Of a stretch of 64,000 nucleotides of DNA, positions 60,638 through 64,000 are shown piece after piece. The translations under genes and the position numbers were made by a program. Numbering within the stretch: the first letter of the stretch is position 1; each line of letters opens with the position of its first letter. Location of the stretch: contig NZ_CP046216.1 of assembly GCF_012571135.1 (NCBI RefSeq), positions 306,108 through 370,107 of the forward strand, in the 5' to 3' direction. The DNA is from Enterobacteriaceae endosymbiont of Donacia tomentosa. Its GTDB lineage: Bacteria; Pseudomonadota; Gammaproteobacteria; Enterobacterales; Enterobacteriaceae. The notes under the pieces were generated by a model that did not search any database, had not been told where the DNA came from, and saw only the letters and a program-made list of their open reading frames with translations.

Positions 60638-61639
60638 ATGACAGAAAAAAAGATAGTATTTAGTGGAATACAACCCACAGGTTGTATAACAATAGGAAAT
60701 TATATTGGAGCTATTAGTCAGTGGAAGATATTACAAAAAAAATATTTTTGTATTTATTGTATAGCAGATCTTCATGCTATTACGATATGTCCAGAAAAAT
60801 ATATTTTAAATAAAAATATATTAGACACTTTATCTATTTGTTTAGCTTGCGGTATTAAACCTGAAGAAAGTATTATTTTTATACAATCACATGTACCTCA
60901 ACATGCACAATTAAACTGGGTTTTAAATTGTTTTACTAATTTTGGTGAATTAAAAAGAATGACTCAATTTAAAGAAAAACAATATTCTAACAAAAATGTA
61001 AATATTGGTTTATTTAATTATCCTGTATTAATGGCTGCTGATGTCTTATTATATCAAACAAATAAAATACCAGTTGGTAAAGACCAAATTCAACATATTG
61101 AATTAACTAGAAATATTGCTCGTCGATTCAATTCAATTTATGGAAACATATTTAAAATTCCAGAAACAATTATTAATAAAAATGGATTTTGTATTAAATC
61201 CTTATTAAATCCTAAAAAAAAGATGTCTAAATCTGATATTAATACTAATAATTTTATTAGTTTATTTGACGATGATATTTTAGTAAAAAAAAAAATTAAC
61301 AATGCTATTACTGATTCTGATAATCCTTCTATTATTAAATACGATTTATATCGCAAACCAGGTATTTCTAATTTACTTAATATATTATCAAATATTACTG
61401 GGATTTCTATAAAAAAATTAGAAGTAGAATTAAAAAATGAAACATATAATGATTTAAAAAAATATCTGATAAAGGAACTTTGTTCTTTTTTAAAAGAAAT
61501 AAGAGAAAAATATTATTTTTATAGAAAAAATGAAAAATATTTAAATAATATTATTTTTTCTGGAGCAGAAATAGCAAAAAAATATGCTAATGTTAGTATA
61601 GATAAAGTCTTTAATGCTATTGGATTATATAAAATATAG
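60638..61639 (+). CDS. trpS: Tryptophanyl-tRNA synthetase
   Basis: TrpRS charges tRNA-Trp. The 333 residues match E. coli (334). The class I signature is TIGNYIG in GIQPTGCITIGNYIGA, and KKMSKSD is the second signature. Both are intact, with VGKDQIQHIELTR between them. It ends the aroK-aroB-rpe-trpS cluster and is convergent with crp; in E. coli trpS and crp also face each other after the intervening genes are removed. The 33-base gap has no clear terminator. Confidence 0.97.
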   Translation: MTEKKIVFSGIQPTGCITIGNYIGAISQWKILQKKYFCIYCIADLHAITICPEKYILNKNILDTLSICLACGIKPEESIIFIQSHVPQHAQLNWVLNCFTNFGELKRMTQFKEKQYSNKNVNIGLFNYPVLMAADVLLYQTNKIPVGKDQIQHIELTRNIARRFNSIYGNIFKIPETIINKNGFCIKSLLNPKKKMSKSDINTNNFISLFDDDILVKKKINNAITDSDNPSIIKYDLYRKPGISNLLNILSNITGISIKKLEVELKNETYNDLKKYLIKELCSFLKEIREKYYFYRKNEKYLNNIIFSGAEIAKKYANVSIDKVFNAIGLYKI

Positions 61640-61672
61640 ATTATAAAATGTTTTATTTTTAAAAAAAAATAT

Positions 61673-62314
61673 TTATCGAGTACCAAAAACTACAATTGTT
61701 TTTCCGTGAGCATAAATTAAATTACGATTTTTAAGAATTTTAAGTGTACGACCTACTGTTTCTCTAGAACAACCAACTATTTTACCTATTTCCTGTCTAG
61801 TAATTTTAATTTGCATTCCATCTGGATGGGTAATAGCTTCTGGGGACTTAGCTAAATTTAGTAATGTTTTAGAAATTCTGTGAGTAACATCTAAAAAAGC
61901 CAAGCTACTAATTTTTTTTGATAAAATTTGTAATCTATTAACAATTTGTGAAGAAATTTTCATTACTATATCATAATTAATTTTAATTAAATTATAAAAA
62001 TTTTTATAAGATATTTCTGCTAATTCACAATCCGTTTTTAGTTTAACTAATGTAATTTCTTTATAAGAATTATTAAAAATAGCTAACTCACCAAAAAAAT
62101 CACCAGCATTTAAATAATTTAATATAATTTCCTTATCATCTTTTTTGTTTTTAATTGAAATCACAACACTCCCTTTTAAAATATAATACAAATATTTTGT
62201 AACATCACCTTGTTTAATTAAAATTGTTTTAGAACAATATTTTTTAATATGACAATAAGATAAAAACCATTCTAAAGTTGAATCTTTTAAAGGGTTAAAA
62301 ATCATTAGTACCAT
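61673..62314 (-). CDS. crp: CRP-family regulator, CRP orthologue with altered cAMP site
   Basis: CRP is the cAMP-responsive global regulator in enterics. The 213-residue protein is clearly the orthologue: [12 protein letters not shown], the cyclic-nucleotide barrel and an almost unchanged helix-turn-helix, [19 protein letters not shown], with the DNA-contact Arg-Glu and Arg. By alignment with E. coli from memory, Arg82 and Ser83, which hold the cAMP phosphate, are Glu86 and Ile87 here, and Thr127 is Leu131; Glu72 and Ser128 remain. cAMP control is therefore probably lost. Two starts are possible: ATG 62314 (keeps the ancestral MVL but abuts AAGG) and ATG 62305 (9 bases from AAGG, 210 residues). 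It is the only DNA-binding regulator in the window. Confidence 0.94.
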   Translation of the reverse strand: MVLMIFNPLKDSTLEWFLSYCHIKKYCSKTILIKQGDVTKYLYYILKGSVVISIKNKKDDKEIILNYLNAGDFFGELAIFNNSYKEITLVKLKTDCELAEISYKNFYNLIKINYDIVMKISSQIVNRLQILSKKISSLAFLDVTHRISKTLLNLAKSPEAITHPDGMQIKITRQEIGKIVGCSRETVGRTLKILKNRNLIYAHGKTIVVFGTR

Positions 62315-62369
62315 CCTTTTTTTTATTACACAGAAAAGATAATTTTGTTTTTTTTATAAAATATAATAA

Positions 62370-62381
62370 TATAATATTATA
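62370..62381. promoter_or_regulatory. Back-to-back -10 boxes between crp and metF
   Basis: The palindrome TATAATATTATA places a perfect TATAAT on each strand. For crp a TTTAAA lies 17 bases upstream (62399-62404); for metF the -35 is weak (TTGTTT with a 19-base spacer). The two genes may compete for polymerase here. Confidence 0.4.
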
Positions 62382-62438
62382 TGCATTTTTTTCTTTTATT
62401 TAAAATAAAATTAAATAATTAAATTGTAGAATCATAAA

Positions 62439-63347
62439 ATGAATTATTTTGATATAAACAAACAAAAATATATAAGTAAATATAACAATAATCAATTGTC
62501 AAGTAAAATTAATATTTCTTTTGAAATTTTTCCTCCTAATGAAAATAAAAATAATTCTTTTATATTTTGGGAATTTATTAATACACTAATTAAATTTAAA
62601 CCTAAATTTATTTCAGTAACATATAAAAATACAAATTTTTCTTACAATAATAATACTTTTAATATCATCAAAAAAATTAAAAAAATTACTAATATAGAAT
62701 TAGTTCCTCATTTAACATGTATAAATATGAATAATGATCAGTTATATAATATTGCAAAAAAATATTGGGATATTGGAATTAGACATATAATAGCTTTAAG
62801 GGGTGATAAAAATTTTAATGCAAAAAATTTACAAAACAATAATAATATGATATATGCTTCTGATTTAGTTTATTTTTTAAAAAAAATAGCCAATTTTAAT
62901 ATTTCAGTTGCTGCATATCCTGAAATGCATCCAGAATCAAAAAATATTACAGAAGATCTTAATAATTTAAAACGAAAAATTGATGCAGGAGCAACAAAAG
63001 CCATTACTCAGTTTTTTTTTAATATAGAAACATATTTAAGGTTTAGGGATCTTTGTATTTTAAAAGGAATAAACATTAATATTATACCTGGTATTTTACC
63101 AATAATTAATTTAAAACAATTGAAAAAATTTATAAACATGACAAACATAACAATTCCCCCCCATATAGGGAATATATTTAGAAAAATACCACCACAAAAT
63201 ACAAATATACCTAAATTATTAGGAATAATTATTACTTTAAATATGATTCAAAAACTGAAAAGTGAGGGTGTATGTGATTTTCACTTTTACACTTTAAATC
63301 AACCTGATATCATCCATGCTATTTGTCTTTATTTAGATATTATTTAA
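62439..63347 (+). CDS. metF: 5,10-methylenetetrahydrofolate reductase
   Basis: MetF reduces methylene-THF to methyl-THF with NADH and FAD, feeding methyl groups to methionine synthesis. The 302 residues match E. coli (296). The catalytic Glu in ISFEIFPP, SVTYKNT, PHLTC, IIALRGD, SVAAYPEMHPES, ITQFFFNIETYLRF and the terminal DFHFYTLNQP are conserved. It stands alone between crp and the tRNA cluster, unlike its E. coli context. With asd it suggests a methionine route may be retained. Confidence 0.97.
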   Translation: MNYFDINKQKYISKYNNNQLSSKINISFEIFPPNENKNNSFIFWEFINTLIKFKPKFISVTYKNTNFSYNNNTFNIIKKIKKITNIELVPHLTCINMNNDQLYNIAKKYWDIGIRHIIALRGDKNFNAKNLQNNNNMIYASDLVYFLKKIANFNISVAAYPEMHPESKNITEDLNNLKRKIDAGATKAITQFFFNIETYLRFRDLCILKGININIIPGILPIINLKQLKKFINMTNITIPPHIGNIFRKIPPQNTNIPKLLGIIITLNMIQKLKSEGVCDFHFYTLNQPDIIHAICLYLDII

Positions 63348-63377
63348 CTAAAAAAAAGAAAATAATCAAAAAAACAA

Positions 63378-63452
63378 TGCTGATACCCAGAATTGAACTG
63401 GGGACCTCATTCTTACCAAGAATGTGCTCTAAACCACCTAAGCTATATCAGC
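63378..63452 (-). tRNA. thrT: tRNA-Thr (anticodon GGT)
   Basis: Acceptor GCTGATA/TATCAGC, anticodon loop TTGGTAA. It matches E. coli thrT. CCA is not encoded. In E. coli it directly precedes tufB; here that tuf is gone. Confidence 0.97.
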
Positions 63453-63485
63453 AAAAAAATAATAATATAAAACATACAAATCTAA

Positions 63486-63559
63486 TGGAGCAGGCAGCGG
63501 GAATCGAACCCGCATCTTCAGCTTGGAAGGCTGAGGTAATACCATTATACGATGTCTGC
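63486..63559 (-). tRNA. glyT: tRNA-Gly (anticodon TCC)
   Basis: Anticodon loop CTTCCAA, T arm GGGTTCGATTCCC, and CCA encoded in the genome. The acceptor GCAGACA/TGCCTGC has an A5-C68 mismatch where E. coli has G-C, and the D loop is one base shorter. Confidence 0.96.
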
Positions 63560-63569
63560 ATAATAACTT

Positions 63570-63651
63570 TGGTGGGAGAAGGATTCGAACCTTCGAAGTC
63601 TATGACGACAGATTTACAGTCTGCTCCCGTTAACCACTTGGGTATCCCACC
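63570..63651 (-). tRNA. tyrU: tRNA-Tyr (anticodon GTA)
   Basis: Class II tRNA with acceptor GGTGGGA/TCCCACC, anticodon loop CTGTAAA and a variable arm like E. coli tyrU. CCA is not encoded. Confidence 0.97.
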
Positions 63652-63700
63652 ATAAAAAGTAATATCAAAAACCAAATTTTTATAAAACCAACAATTACTA

Positions 63701-63773
<73 letters not shown>

Positions 63774-63851
63774 ATATTATTTAAATTTAACTAAAAATAT
63801 TTATAATAAATTTATAAAGTTTTTTCTGATAATAATAATACTATAACTGAT

Positions 63852-63966
63852 CCTGGTATTTACCTACTCTTACATGAGGAAACCTCACACTACCATTGGC
63901 ACTACAACGTTTCACTTCTGAGTTCGGAATGGAATCAGGTGGTACCATTGCGTTATATATACCAGG
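63852..63966 (-). rRNA. rrf: 5S ribosomal RNA
   Basis: The minus strand reads as 5S rRNA: ends CCTGGTATAT and TACCAGG pair, and CCGAACTCAGAAGTGAAACG and TGGTAGTGTGAGGT are near-universal enteric 5S segments. At about 115 bases it is close to E. coli's 120. The 23S gene is expected beyond the right edge. The tRNA cluster follows directly, unlike E. coli where murB, birA and coaA intervene. Confidence 0.96.
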
Positions 63967-64000
63967 ATAAATTTAATTTAAATAAGTTAAGTTAATAGTT

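Noticed and set aside
62315-62438. CRP autoregulatory site upstream of crp
   Set aside because: No TGTGA-N6-TCACA-like palindrome in the gap; the only partial half-site is TGTGT.
63323-63675. Open frames across 63.3-63.7 kb with peptides such as IPRIELGTSF and GEGFEPSKS
   Set aside because: These are well-known false proteins from tRNA genes (here thrT, glyT, tyrU).

Overview
This window looks like a core-genome segment of a strongly reduced, very AT-rich gammaproteobacterial chromosome (roughly a fifth to a quarter G+C by eye, not counted). It is most likely an Enterobacterales-derived insect-type endosymbiont. The proteins are closest to Escherichia coli orthologues as I remember them. Gene order follows E. 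coli in long blocks from which individual genes have been deleted. Spacers are almost pure A/T, genes carry long A or T tracts, and I see no mobile elements, phage, CRISPR or toxin systems. I cannot name the genus with confidence; Buchnera, Blochmannia and Wigglesworthia are the general type.

Layout. (1) 1-4.4 kb, minus: serC-aroA-rpsA (rpsA runs off the left edge; cmk missing). (2) 4.5-16.6 kb: metT-leuW-glnU tRNAs, miaB, ybeY, leuS, holA, mrdA and mrdB on minus, glnS on plus, then fldA and ybfF on minus. This is the E. coli 14-15 min region with many deletions. (3) 16.8-18.4 kb, plus: pgi. (4) 18.6-32.6 kb, minus: rlmE-ftsH-secG-leuU-metY-nusA-infB-rbfA-truB-rpsO-pnp-deaD, lacking folP, glmM, rimP and nlpI. 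(5) 32.8-51.1 kb, minus: fkpA-tusDCB-rpsL-rpsG-fusA-tuf-secE-nusG-rplKAJL-rpoBC. Here the str operon is joined through one tuf gene to the secE-rpoBC block. (6) 51.3-53.3 kb, minus: asd, ung. (7) 53.5-61.6 kb, plus: rpsF-rpsR-rplI, ffs, dnaX-htpG and aroK-aroB-rpe-trpS. (8) 61.7-64 kb: crp (minus), metF (plus), then the minus-strand 5S rRNA and thrU-tyrU-glyT-thrT at the right edge.

Function. Most genes serve information processing: RNA polymerase, Nus factors, ribosomal proteins, elongation and initiation factors, four aminoacyl-tRNA and tRNA-thiolation/modification activities, clamp loader parts, and RNA decay. The rest keep a cell wall elongation pair (RodA/PBP2), Sec translocation parts (SecE, SecG, SRP RNA), proteostasis (FtsH, HtpG, FkpA), some carbon metabolism (pgi, rpe), and amino-acid or cofactor steps (aroA, aroB, aroK, serC, asd, metF). 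The last group fits a nutritional symbiont.

I found no obviously new multi-gene system. The most interesting signals are erosion of function inside retained genes. LeuRS has lost its recognisable editing-site motifs. CRP keeps its helix-turn-helix but has lost key cAMP-contact residues. DnaX is cut back to the minimal clamp-loader core. YbeY lacks a conserved arginine, and several tRNAs carry acceptor-stem mismatches. The tuf-mediated operon fusion is the main structural novelty.
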